A stretch of 64,000 nt of DNA from Circinella minor. Lineage: Eukaryota > Mucoromycota > Mucoromycetes > Mucorales > Lichtheimiaceae. Position 1 is the first letter of the stretch. Every line of letters starts with the position of its first letter. The notes under the pieces were generated by a model that was not told the origin of the DNA, ran no database searches, and saw only the letters and a list, made by a program, of their open reading frames with translations. The stretch lies in contig JAEPRB010000025.1 in the NCBI GenBank assembly GCA_016758965.1, forward strand, positions 235,997 through 299,996, in the 5' to 3' direction. Both the position numbers and the translations under genes were made by a program. This document shows, piece by piece, positions 22,475 to 36,125 of this stretch.

Positions 22475-25400
22475 ATGGATGATCAACTTTATGACGAATT
22501 CGGTAACTACATTGGTCCTGATCTAGAGGATGAGGATGAAGATCTAGGATATGATGAAGAAGAAGAACAACAACAACAAGAAGAAGAAGAACGAGTAGGT
22601 GGATTTGAAACCACACCTATTCAAGGTAGTGGCGATGAACAAGAACGCGAAGAAATCGTTGAAGAATCAGCATTAATGCAAATCGATGGTGAGCTTTTTT
22701 ATTTATTTATTTAATTCAATGTAAAAAAAACCCCCCCCATTGAAGATAACAAAAAAAAACCACTCAATCTAACCAAAAAAATAAATAAATGGATTCCATT
22801 TTCTTTAGATATTCCTCAAAATCAAATTGTTTTACATGAAGATAAAAAATATTATCCTTCTGCTGAAGAAGTATATGGACCAGACGTAGAAGCACTTGTA
22901 CAAGAAGAAGATACACAACCATTAACAGAACCCATCATTGCACCTGTTAAAGTGCGTAAATTCTTATTAACCGAAAAAGATCTACCCGAAACGCGATTCA
23001 GTAAAGAGTAAGTTTTGAAAGGTGATTTGTGTGTGTGTGTGTGTGTGTGTGTATATCTGTTTTTCTTTTTTTTTTTCTATGTTCATCAAATATTAAAAAT
23101 TCTTTTAACAGATTTATGACAGATATGATGAATTTTCCTGATCTTGTTCGTAATATTGCTATTGTGGGTCATCTTCATCATGGAAAAACATCTTTTGTCG
23201 ATATGCTTGTATCAGAAACACATCATTTACCAGTGAACGTCGATGAACCGGTAACTTTTTTTTTTTTTTTTTTTTACATTTACAACATAAAACTCAACTA
23301 TTTATTTATTTTTTTACGATTAAAATAATTAAAACGATATATATATTTTTTGTGGTGATTTATAATTTTAATCCAGGAACGATATACTGATACACATACA
23401 TTAGAACGTGAACGAGGTGTTAGTATTAAAAGTATGCCAATGACAATGGTTATGCAAGATATAAATGATAAATCATATTTATTGAATGTTCTCGATACTC
23501 CTGGTAATTATTAAACATATATATAGCTTTGGACTTTGGAAAGGAAGAGAAATTTGCTTATAATTTTTTTTTAAATAATATAGGTCATACCAATTTTATT
23601 GATGAAGTTGCTGCTGCTACACGATTAGCTGATGGTGCTGTTATTGTGGTCGATGTTGTTGAAGGGGTAAAAGAAATAACTGGTTGATATTTTTTTTTCT
23701 TTGGATTTAAAAGTTGATTGACCTTTTTCTTTTTTTTTTTTTTTTGTCTTTTTAGGTTATGGTGAATACAGAACAAATTATTAAACATTGTATTCGTGAA
23801 AAAATTGCAATGACTTTAGTTGTTAATAAAGTAGATCGACTTATGCTTGAATTAAAATTACCTCCTACCGATGGTTATTTTAAGTTACGTCATACAATTG
23901 AAGAAGTCAATTCTATTATCAAGTAAGTTAAACTTCCCCCGCCCCCTTTATCTAACTCAATTGAATAACAAGAGAAGAGATGGAATATATTTATATTTAT
24001 ATTTATGATATATATTTTTTTTTATGTATATATAAATTAGATCTACACCTGGTGGTGAAAATATTCGTTTATCACCTGAATTAGGCAATGTTTGTTTTGC
24101 TTCTAGTCAAACGGGTTGGTGTTTCTCTTTAAAATCATTTGCTCAATTGTATAGTGATTCATATGGTATGTTTCTTTTTTTTTTTCGTCTTTTTTAAAAA
24201 AAAAAAGAGGAAAGATTATTCACTGTGGTTTTGGGGAGAGAGGGATGTTTATATGTGAAATAAATACTCAAATTTTATATTATATTATACAGAGGCAGAA
24301 TTTGATACTGCAGAATTTGCTAAACGATTATGGGGTGAAGTCTTTTTTAATCCTGAAAAAGGATCTTTCCATCGTGCAGCTGAAGGTGCAGGTAGTAAAC
24401 GTTCCTTTGTTCACTTTATTTTGGAACCATTGTATAAATTATATTCCCAGGTAAAGTCATGTCATTTCTATTGATCAAAAAAAAAAAAAAAAAAAAGAAT
24501 CATCATGAAACTTAAATTTATTTATTTATTAGATTATTGGTGAAGATAGTTCAGAATTGAAAAAGACATTACGTTCACTTGGAATTCGTTTAAAGGAAAA
24601 AGAATATGGTCTTAATGTAAAACCTTTACTTCGTGTTGTCTTATCTCAATTCTTTGGACCCCCTTCAGGATTTGTTGATATGGTAGTTGAACATGTACCC
24701 TCCCCTGCTGCTAGTGCAACAAAACGTATTCAACAAATTTATACAGGTCCACTTGATACAGAAATTGCAGAAGCCATGAAAAAATGTGATCCAGAAGGTC
24801 CTTTAGTTATTCATATCACCAAATTATATGATAATGAAGACGCGACTGGATTTGATGCTTTTGGAAGAGTATTTAGTGGTACTGTCAAAATAGGTCAAAC
24901 TGTACGTGTTCTTGGTGAAAGTTATACAATGGATGATGAAGAAGATATGACGATGCAAAAAGTATCCAATGCTTGGATTTATGAATCAAGATATCGTGTT
25001 CCTGTGGATGGTGTTCCTGCTGGTAATTGGGTACTTTTAGGTGGTGTAGATAGTTCCATTATCAAGACAGGTACCATTGTACAACAAAAATGGAAAGAAG
25101 ATGCCTATATTTTCCGTCCTCTTCGATTCCCAACAGCTGCTACTCTCAAAGTAGCTATTGAACCTATGAATCCTTCTGAATTACCCAAAATGTTGGATGG
25201 TTTACGGCGAATTAATAAGAGTTATCCTGTTGTAACAACAAAGGTAAAAATAATAAGATAAGAAAGAAAGAAAGAAAGGGAAAGATCAATTAAAAATAGA
25301 GTGGCGTATTGATCATTTATAAATCATCTATTCTGCATGGCTATCCTAGGTCGAAGAATCAGGTGAACATATTGTTCTTGGTACTGGTGAATTGTATCTT

Positions 25401-26752
25401 GATTGTGTACTTCATGATCTTCGTCGAATGTATGCCGAAATTGAATTGAAAGTTGCCGATCCTGTTGTACGATTTTGTGAAACAGTTGTAGAAACATCTG
25501 CACTTAAATGTTTTGCAGAAACACCCAACAAAAAGTAATATAAAATTTTCTTATTTATTTCTTCTCATCATTTTATAATTGACTCCTTTTAAATTAATTT
25601 TATCCAATTTTTTTTTTTTTTTTAGGAATAAATTGACATTTATTGCTGAACCAATGGAAAAAGGTCTTGCAGAAGATATTGAAGGTGGAAAAGTAAATAT
25701 TCATTGGTCACCTAAAGAATTAGGCAATTATATGGAAAAGAATTACAATTGGGATGTTCTTGCATCACGATCAATATGGGCATTTGGTCCAGATGATATG
25801 GGACCTAATATTTTACTTGATGATACATTACCTTCTGAAGTGGATAAAAAATTGTTATTCTCTGTAAAGGATTCAATTAAACAAGGTTTTCAATGGGGTA
25901 CTCGAGAAGGACCACTTTGTGATGAACGTAAGTTTTTTTTTTTTGTTTTTATATTCGTATTTTCATCCATGAATTATCGAATGCATAAGATCATGGAACT
26001 CAAATCTTTCTTTTTTTTTTTTAGCTATAAGAAATGTCAAATTTAGAATTTTAGATACAGTACTTGCCAATGAACCTATATATAGAGGTGGTGGTCAAAT
26101 TATTCCAACTGCACGTCGTGTTTGTTATTCATCTTTCTTGACAGTATGTTTTTTATTTATTTATTTATTTATCATTTTACTCCAAAACAAAATGAATTCA
26201 TTTAACTCATCTAAATGTTTTCTTTATTTGATAAATAGGCTACACCTCGACTCATGGAACCCGTTTATTTTGTTGAAATTCAAGCACCTGCAGATTGTGT
26301 TACTGCCGTATATGCCGTATTACAACGACGAAGGTAATATTATTATTTTTTTTGCATGAAAAAAAAAAAAAAACAAAAACAAAAAAAACTTATGATAAAA
26401 AAAAAATAGAGGACATGTGACACAAGATATTCCCAAACCAGGTTCTCCATTATATACTGTTAAAGCCTATATTCCAGTGATTGATTCATGTGGTTTTGAA
26501 ACTGATTTACGAACTCATACACAAGGTCAAGCATTTTGTCAACAAATATTTGATCATTGGCAAATTGTTCCTGGTGATCCATTGGATACAAGTATTGTTC
26601 TTCGACCTTTAGAAGCAAGTCCAGCTCAACATTTAGCAAGAGATTTTATGGTGAAAACTAGAAGAAGAAAGGGTTTATCAGAGGATGTCAGTATAAACAA
26701 ATATTTTGATGATCCAATGTTGTTATCTTTAGCTCAAGGTAGCATTTTGTAA
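22475..26752 (+). CDS. SNU114: U5 snRNP GTPase Snu114/EFTUD2
   Basis: Fourteen exons (22475-22688, 22809-23007, 23112-23250, 23377-23503, 23584-23666, 23756-23922, 24041-24165, 24293-24450, 24533-25243, 25350-25534, 25626-25927, 26025-26143, 26239-26333, 26410-26752) total 2967 nt, 988 residues, close to the 972 of the human protein. The acidic N-terminus ([19 protein letters not shown]) is diagnostic for EFTUD2/Snu114. The G domain has the P-loop variant GHLHHGKTS, the G3 motif DTPGHTNF and G4 NKVD. EF-2-like domains II-V follow, ending with [16 protein letters not shown] and [18 protein letters not shown]. Snu114 binds GTP and, with Prp8 and Brr2, controls spliceosome activation and disassembly in the nucleus. 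Donors and acceptors are all GT-AG. It lies 384 bp downstream of the CENP-P-like gene, same strand. The gene itself is unusually intron-dense for this window. Confidence 0.97.
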
Positions 26753-26974
26753 AAAAAAAAAAAAAAAAAAAGAAAAGAAAAGAACGAAAATATACATATC
26801 ATATAACAATGCTTTTTTTTTTCATTATTATTATTATTAAATATAATTATTGAACAAGTTAAGAGAGGGTTATTTTTTTTATTTAAAAAGATTTAAAAAA
26901 GATATTGGGATGATTATTTTTCTTATTTATTACATAAGATAACTACTTTAATTATTTATCAACAACTATATTAA

Positions 26975-27262
26975 CTAATTTAAAATTGGAATACCTCCCA
27001 ATGGTGGAAGGGGTGGAAGAGGGGGAAGTGGTGGTAATGGTGGTAACGGTCCTCCAAGTGGGAGAACAGGCGTGAGAGGAAGAAGTAATGGGAATAAATG
27101 ATGGGCGAGATGACTTTGGTAAAGTTTTTGATAAGTACGTAATGCTTCAGGTGTAACAACAGATTCTTGTTCAATTCTTTTCTTGTTTGATTTATATCCC
27201 AAGGAACCAACAATAAAGAAAATGAATGGAAATAAAAATAAAAGGTAGTGACCTAACTTCAT
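26975..27262 (-). CDS. Small secreted proline-rich protein, paralogue 1
   Basis: A single-exon frame of 95 residues starting at ATG 27262 (an upstream in-frame TTG is not used). Residues 1-22 form a clear signal peptide (MKLGHYLLFLFPFIFFIVGS). A short charged segment (KSNKKRIEQES) and an amphipathic stretch (TYQKLYQSHLAHHLFPLLL) follow. The C-terminus is a PLPPLPP repeat array ending LGGIPILN. No cysteines are present. It is paralogous to the 131-residue protein at 28871-29266: same signal-peptide end (VGSLG), a YQxLY motif and the same repeat. It is predicted to be secreted or cell-wall associated; function unknown. It ends 222 bp from the convergent SNU114 stop. Confidence 0.75.
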   Translation of the reverse strand: MKLGHYLLFLFPFIFFIVGSLGYKSNKKRIEQESVVTPEALRTYQKLYQSHLAHHLFPLLLPLTPVLPLGGPLPPLPPLPPLPPLPPLGGIPILN

Positions 27263-28870
27263 TTTTTTTTTTTTCAAGTACGTAGGTAGATTTTTGAAAA
27301 AGTTATTGAAAAAAAAATGAGAAATTTATAGGTTTTTATATAGATATTAACCTTTTTTTTTTTTAATTTCATTGTTACTACGTACAGTAAAATGATATTT
27401 ATCATTGTCTTGTAATGATAAAACAGGGACAACTTGTACTCTCTATATATTTTAAAAAGAGTGAGCGTTTATATTGAGTACCTATGCTTTTTTAATGGGG
27501 ACTATTATCTTTTTATATAGACTATCTTGTCAAATGTATCAAATATAACTCATATCCAGAATAAATGCAAGATAACTTTTACCTTATAGTGTCACCTTAC
27601 TTTGACATTTATTTGTACGTAGATGATAAAATTATCCATAAGGTTGTGATAAAAAGGAAATGAAATACGTATAATAGATGAAATGACGACCCTGTAGTTT
27701 CATTTTAAATAGTAGATTTAAGTTTAATAGAGACTGTAAATGAATACTACGTACGTACGTCTAAATAAACCATATCCCCACTATAGTACGTAGTCCAATC
27801 CTGCCAGCCAAAGTAATACGTATTACAACATTTTAAAAGCGATACGTAAAGAAAAAAAGGATAAAGGAAACACTAAGGTGTAGGAATTGAATATATTAGT
27901 AAACACTTGGTAAATGGGTTCGAAGAAGATTTGAACGATTTTATTACTATTTCAAATGGAAATTTTATGTACTTATTAGTATATTTTCTTTTTTTTTGAA
28001 AAGGGTAAACTACGTTTTGTTTAATCTATCATTCATTATCTATGAACAAGAAACTGTTAGTTATTAAACAAGTAGTTTTTGTACATACGTAATACCATTT
28101 CTTCAATCACCTTTTGCTGGAAAACTAACATATGATCAATTCTCAACACTTATTAAGAGTTGTTTCACGTTTATTGAAAATAACTTATAAATCATATTGT
28201 TATTTGTGTATATGGGAAATCCAAACTAAATGCATTCACCACAAAAAACATCGCAAGGCTGTACGTACGTAACACACTATTTATGCAAAAACCTTCTGTT
28301 ATTTGACATCTTTATTCTTACATACGTACGTACATTGTGTGATAGAATATATAGTGGTCAGTTGACTGTTAATAATATACGTATATTACTTTTGTTTAAA
28401 ACTACACTATGTTAGTTTGTTCTAATAAAACAAACAGATTCCTACTTATTCGTACATAAGTCATATGTTTTTAAACCATATTTATATCAATTGAACTTCT
28501 TTCTTATGTATCTATCATTTTTTTTTTCATCTCTATTATTATTATGGATGTTCATATTGATATAGCTCGTATTAATTTTATTATAAAATAATAAAATTCT
28601 ATCATAGTTCTTCCTGTCGCTCAACTGTAAAAAATTTAAGGCTTGACTATAAACTACGTACTTGATAAATAATTTTATATATTGAAAAGTAACTTTATAA
28701 AAATAAATGACAACAACCAATTGATTTATTTATTTATTTTAAAGCAATAAAAAAAATAGAAAGAGGGATGAATAACAAAAGGTAGGATAGTTCATTCTTC
28801 TAGATTATCCCTAATTTTTTTTTTTTTGTTCATTGTTTGCTTGTGTTTACAAAATAAGACTCATGGAAAC
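27263..28870. promoter_or_regulatory. Spacer with dense TACGTA palindromes
   Basis: This 1.6-kb interval is upstream of paralogue 1 and downstream of paralogue 2. TACGTA or longer forms occur about fourteen times (around 27279, 27380, 27617, 27666, 27750, 27786, 27816, 27841, 28085, 28262, 28322, 28377, 28653), several as overlapping TACGTACGTAC. ACGT is the core of many bZIP sites (established knowledge), so a regulatory role is possible. The motif also appears in other spacers of the window, so it is not unique to this place. No gene was seen here. Confidence 0.4.
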
Positions 28871-29266
28871 TTAGAAGGGAAATGGAGGGAATGGAGGAAG
28901 AGGGGGGAGAGGTGGAAGAGGAAGTCCTGGTGGAAGAGGAGGAAGAGGTGGAAGAGGAGTTCCTGGTGGTAACTGATAAAATGGAGGAGGAAGGATGGGA
29001 AGAGGAAGTGGCAATGGAAGTGGACTTGGCTGTTGTCTCAATCGTTCTTGCCAATCGGATAGATATCTGGAAAGATATTGATTATACAGCGTTTGATAGG
29101 CCCCCCATAATACATCAGGTGCTTGAGCGGGTTGAACGTCTCGTTTACTAGAAGATGACACTTTATTTGACTTCTTGGTTAGTTGTTGATCACCCAAAGA
29201 TCCCACAACAAGTATTAAAAGGAAAATAGTAAATAGTAGCAAGTTATGTCCAACAATAAGTTTCAT
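28871..29266 (-). CDS. Small secreted proline-rich protein, paralogue 2
   Basis: A single-exon frame of 131 residues from ATG 29266. The signal peptide (MKLIVGHNLLLFTIFLLILV) ends at VGSLG, as in paralogue 1. A Ser/Lys-rich segment containing KR (SSSSKRDVQPAQ) could be a dibasic (Kex2-type) processing site. Next comes YQTLYNQYLSRYLSDWQERL, aligned with the TYQKLYQSHL stretch of paralogue 1, and then PLPLPLP and PPLPPLPP repeats to the C-terminus (FPPFPF). No cysteines. Both copies are on the same strand about 1.6 kb apart, so this is a tandem duplication with repeat-length change. Function unknown; a wall or surface protein is the simplest guess. Confidence 0.75.
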   Translation of the reverse strand: MKLIVGHNLLLFTIFLLILVVGSLGDQQLTKKSNKVSSSSKRDVQPAQAPDVLWGAYQTLYNQYLSRYLSDWQERLRQQPSPLPLPLPLPILPPPFYQLPPGTPLPPLPPLPPGLPLPPLPPLPPFPPFPF

Positions 29267-30113
29267 TGTTGGCTATATTTATATACTAGATGCAAAAAAA
29301 AAAAAAATGCAAAAAAGAGAATGAAATTCAGAAAAAAAAAAGTTGTTTATTACGTTCATTTATATATAGTTACGTTGACTTTTCTTCTATTTAATCATTC
29401 TTTTCTTTGGTGATAAAATATATTAACACTTATTAAGCACTTATCCTAACTTTGTAAATCATCTTCCATGCTTTCTCACTTGGTAAATAGAAGAAAACAT
29501 GATCAACTCTCATTTATGTAAAAAATACTTTGTGAAACTGACTGCTCAAGCCATTTTCTTCAGATGAGATTTTTGTAAAAGACGAATCAAATAAAGAGTA
29601 CGTACACACTAGATATGAACACCCTCCATCTTTCTACCGAGAAATACCTAGTATGTTTTCTTTTGTCCTTCACATTTCGTTTCTTTCCTTCTTTCCTCCC
29701 TCCCACCCCCCCCAACTCTCAGACTTTGTTGCTACATTATATTTCTCTCCAATAATAATTTTTTTCCCTACTACAATAGAGGGTTTTCCTTGTAACTACT
29801 CTTTTTTGCATATATATAATGGTAATGTACTGGAAGGAAGTGACCCCATGTCCCATAAGGCGACCGGTCAATACCGTCTACCATTTAATAATGAACAGAA
29901 ATGTTTTGTATTTAATCAATTTGCCGATTGTTAACCATAAAAGGAAAGAACTTACTAACCCAACAAAAAAAAAAAAAAAAGATCGGAGTATGGCTGTATA
30001 TTTGAAACTTACTAACAAATTCACCGGGTTATAATAAAAAAAAACGCGAAAAACTGATCTCCATTTGATTTCAAATCAACTTTTTTAACTTTTGTCAAAA
30101 AACTAAATAAACC
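29267..30113. other. Intergenic, no gene seen
   Basis: Upstream flank of proline-rich paralogue 2 and of the thioredoxin gene, which are divergent. Contains C/T-rich runs (29675-29716) and a GC-richer patch around 29840-29885. No supported gene. Confidence 0.5.
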
Positions 30114-30981
30114 ATGAACGCTTTCCGTCAACTTGTTCGACCTACACAACAATCGGTCAAATGTAAATAAATAAATTATGACTGAGTGAGAGGGAGAGAG
30201 AATAATATTCAAGTCTCATAAAACTATTGAGAATGATCAAAATAATTGACAAAAAGCAAAATATAAACATATATATATTCATGTCATTTATAGTTGTCTC
30301 TCAACGTCAATTTCATGCTGCTGTCCCAGTTATGACGGGTAAGACAATTGAAGCTACCAGTGAAACTTTTGCTGAACTTGTCAATAAGGCTGACCACCCT
30401 GTCATTGTTGACTTTTATGCAGAGTAAGTTTTTGCTGTTGTTGTTGAACTCCATCCCCCCCTCCTCCCTCCCCTGCTCAAAAACTCACATGATATCTATA
30501 ACTCTTTTTTTTTTTTTTTATTTCAGCTGGTGTGGACCTTGTAAAATGCTCGGTCCTTTGTTGGAAAAGTCAGTAAAGGCTAATCCCAAGGTTACTTTGG
30601 TTAAGTTGGATGTAGATAATGCTACTGAACTCGCTGGTCAATATAAGGTAATACTATATATATATACATCCTTTTATATCTATTTGTATGTCTGTGTACA
30701 TGTGTCTGTGTGGGTGTCTGTGTCTGTGTGGGTGTCTGTGTCTGTGTATGTGTATGTGTCTGTGTCTGTGTCTATGTCTGTGTCTGTGTACTTGTGTCTA
30801 ATTGGATGATATTGATATACGAAAGATATTTTAACTTAATGTAATAATTGCATGATTATAGATTGCTGCTTTGCCTACAGTCGCTGCTTTCAATAAGGGT
30901 GAAGTTGTTGATCAATTTGTGGGCATGAGAAGAGGTCCTGATGTTGAAGATTTCGTTAAGAAACATGCTGATCGTGCTTAA
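30114..30981 (+). CDS. Mitochondrial-type thioredoxin
   Basis: Four exons (30114-30162, 30294-30423, 30527-30647, 30862-30981) give 139 residues. The first 25-30 residues are Arg/Gln/Ser-rich without acids (MNAFRQLVRPTQQSVKFV, then SQRQFHAA), typical of a mitochondrial presequence. The thioredoxin fold follows with VIVDFYADWCGPCKMLGP; the redox pair is the two Cys of WCGPC. The substrate-binding cis-proline is in AALPTV and the fold ends with FVKKHADR. It reduces protein disulfides, probably in the mitochondrial matrix with thioredoxin reductase (family knowledge plus the presequence). Intron 3 contains a long impure TG/TCTG tract. The start is chosen because it supplies the presequence and keeps phase. 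The 3' end is followed at once by a CT/CA/TA compound microsatellite. Confidence 0.93.
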
Positions 30982-31008
30982 ATATAAAATAATAATAGAC
31001 GACAAAAC

Positions 31009-31012
<4 letters not shown>

Positions 31013-31102
<90 letters not shown>
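31013..31102 (+). repeat. Compound (CT)n(CA)n(TA)n microsatellite
   Basis: Three dinucleotide runs adjoin: CT about 31013-31065, CA about 31065-31085, TA about 31086-31102. It begins about 30 nt past the thioredoxin stop codon, so it probably lies in the 3' UTR or terminator region. Confidence 0.95.
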
Positions 31103-31103
<1 letters not shown>

Positions 31104-31620
31104 GTATAACAAAAAGAAAAAAAAAATAATAAATATAGATTTTTTTAATATTAAAAAAAAAAAAGTGAGAGAATTACTATGAAAAGAAGTAAAAAAAAAG
31201 AAAATTTAGGGGGAGGGAGGGATGGCATAAAGAATATGGTACGCATATACAAAAAAAAAAAAGATAAAAGATTTGCGAATGGTGGTTGTGAAGGGGGGGG
31301 TTATGTATGTTTGGATAAGTAAGGAAAAAAACATTAATGTATGATGAAGATTATAAAAATAATGATGGGCCAGGAAGAAAAAGAAAAGATCTGTGTTGTT
31401 ATGCACAAAAAGTATGGTATGCAATACTCATTAGGGAAACAAAAAGTGGAGGAGGGAAAAAAAAAGGGGGGGGTGAGCATCCTTTCGAATTGAATGGACT
31501 TAAAAAAGAATTGCGTGAAAATGAAAAAGGGAGAGTTATATACCGTAAATACATAAAGAAAGAAAGAAAGAAAAAAACATATTTATAAATTATAATAAGA
31601 AAAAACAAAGGGTGTTTGAA
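31103..31620. other. Convergent intergenic spacer, no gene seen
   Basis: Purine-rich on the plus strand (A and G runs at 31188-31225 and 31440-31475). It separates the thioredoxin gene from the 3' end of the bHLH-zipper gene. Frames are low complexity only. Confidence 0.5.
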
Positions 31621-32168
31621 TTACAATGGATGTGTATTATTCATGTGGTACATCTTTTCAAGAGCTTGCTTTTGTAAAACACTTTCTTGGAATCTATATG
31701 TTTGTTTTATTATAATTTAGTTAAAAAAAAAATTACTATGGTGATGACCCTTTTTATATATATTGCTAATCATATGGAATAATTTGAACTTACTTTCTTA
31801 ATTGTTCATTTTCATTTGCTAATCGCTCCAGTTCAGCTAAAATAGTTACTTGACTACTCTTAAGATGTTGTATATGCTGTACAGCTATATAATATGTCAA
31901 ATAGTAGTATATGTGTTATTAATTCAGTTGGTTGCTATGGTGACAATCTAAAATAAAGGATGATCCATATTTGTTTTCTAAAAAAAAAAAAAAAAAAAAA
32001 AAAACTTACTTCTGTGTAACAATGCAACTTTGCTCATCTTCTTGTTTAGACAACTTGGTAATTCATTTCGCAGATCTTCAAAACCATCTTTGATTTGAGC
32101 TCGACGTTTTTGTTCAGATTGAATATGGATTTGACGACGTAATTCAGAATTAGATACTATTGATGATC

Positions 32169-32200
<32 letters not shown>

Positions 32201-33425
32201 TTATTAATATTGTTATATAAGCAAAATGTTTTAAATATAGTATATATGTGTATAAAATAATTAAATAAAACATTTACTGTGAGTGACGCTTTTGTTGTTG
32301 GTGTGACGGTGGTGATGAAATTTCAGTTTTAATATGATCTGCCCATTTATCTGTCTTAGGAGTAGTAGTGGTAATAACATTATGCTGCTGTTGTTGTTGA
32401 TGATGATGATGATGATGCCTGTCATTTTCGGCGAAATCATCGATCGCTCTCCCTCCTTCCGAAGTACTAGGGGTAACTGCATCAGAATTGCCACACGGCA
32501 TAGACGGCACTGTTGTTATTTGTTGCTGGCTTCGACGCTTTTTCGGCCCCGACAATGGTTGGTGTTGTTCCTGCAGGTTAGACTGGTGTTCATAACTATT
32601 ATCTTTAGAATATTGTAATAATCCTGGATAAAAACTATCAGCGGTTTGTGGTAGTTGCTGATGACGCATTGGTTCGCTGTTCATTGGACACTGAATAAGC
32701 GAAGAAGAAACAGATGCCGATGAAGATGGCGATGGAGAAGATGAGCTGGGTGATGTAGGTGTACAAGGTAAAAGACCTAAACCAATCATACCAGTAGAAT
32801 TTCCCATGGGGGTGTTCATTAATGGTGCAGATGCAGGGGAAGTGGAACACGATGTCAATGTTGACAATGATGTACTAGGACTATTTAGTTGCACTCCATA
32901 CCCACCATTAGATTCCTGTTGTTGTTGTGAGGTTAGCGAACTTTCGGGAAGTAACTGTTGTTGATGAGGAGGATGAGGATGATAACAACCACCATGGTTT
33001 GATTGATCCATCATGGACGCTGTCGAAGCGTCTATCGTTGTCGTTACGGGAATTGGTGTTGTTGTCGGTTCACCAACAGATACAGGACTACCATTGGTAT
33101 TCATATAACTAAAAGCACCTTCTGTAATATAAATTCCATAACCATATCCAATTTTTTATTGTTGATTAAAAAGCCCTGTTAGTTAAATTTGATTTGTTTA
33201 TAACCCAAAGGTGAAAAGACGCGTATATGATAAAGGGAATAGGAATAATTGATAACCTAAATTAAAAAGAAGTTATAGATGATGGTGGAAAAGTACATTA
33301 CCTTGATACAACACAGGAGCATTCGAAAGTTCAACTTTTGTCGCGTAAGGTGATGGGATATTAGCGTTATAATCGCTCATGTAATTATCCGTAGCCGGAA
33401 ATAAGAATTTATTGTTATCTGTCAT
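31621..33425 (-). CDS. bHLH-leucine-zipper transcription factor
   Basis: Five exons (33425-33302, 33121-32278, 32167-32010, 31884-31794, 31693-31621) sum to 1290 nt, 429 residues. The first about 320 residues are Ser/Thr/Pro/Gln/His-rich, with a His run followed by a Gln run, as in activation regions. The bHLH spans about residues 330-380: basic region RRQIHIQSEQKRRAQIKDGF, helix 1 EDLRNELP, loop SCLNKKM, helix 2 SKVALLHRTVQHIQHLK. The heptad leucines continue through VTILAELERLANENEQLRKF. Basic-region residues His, Glu and Arg (HIQSEQKRR) match class B bHLH factors that bind E-box CACGTG; the overall look is of the MYC/MAX/Mondo-MLX group (family knowledge). Target genes are unknown. The DNA-binding domain is split by introns at the end of helix 2's start and inside the zipper. 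Confidence 0.92.
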
Positions 33426-35790
<2,365 letters not shown>

Positions 35791-36125
35791 CTAGTTTAGA
35801 TGTAGGGATTGTGTAGGAGAAGGGATAGGGATATTCATCGCGTCCTCTGGTGCTGGTTCGTCCGTGTCGAAATCATTATTTGAATGACTCAAATAGTCAA
35901 TTTTGTGTAGTACATGTAGGAGAGCTGACCAGACTGTTTTCAATTTACCTAAAGTCAAAACAACTTCAGACTTGAAAGGTGATTGGACATGTAGTCGAAT
36001 GGTTGTTGTTTATGCATTAATGATGGGATATCTCCGAAAGCACCCTTGAGGTCTTCAAGAAGGGTGAGTAGTAGTGGACAAGAACTATAACGGTCTCGGT
36101 TACCAGTTATTACACCACAGCGATA
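35791..36125 (-). pseudogene. C-terminal remnant of an unidentified gene
   Basis: On the minus strand about 110 codons of coherent, protein-like sequence run to TAG at 35791-35793. The first part (YRCGVITGNRDRYSSCPLLL, then LEDLKGAFGDIPSLM) is open for about 50 codons, shifts frame by one near 35985, then continues SEVVLTLGKLKTVWSALLHV and an acidic Pro-rich tail (FDTDEPAPEDAMNIPIP). The continuity across a single shift argues for an old gene or transposon ORF. No N-terminal part is visible. Family not recognised. Confidence 0.5.

Noticed and set aside
28882..29151. 89-residue Glu/Val-rich frame on the plus strand
   Set aside because: It is the antisense shadow of the PLPP repeat of the secreted protein on the minus strand.
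30660..30800. Frame encoding alternating Val/Ser/Tyr after the thioredoxin active site
   Set aside because: It is read-through of a TG/TCTG-rich intron; splicing restores the thioredoxin fold.
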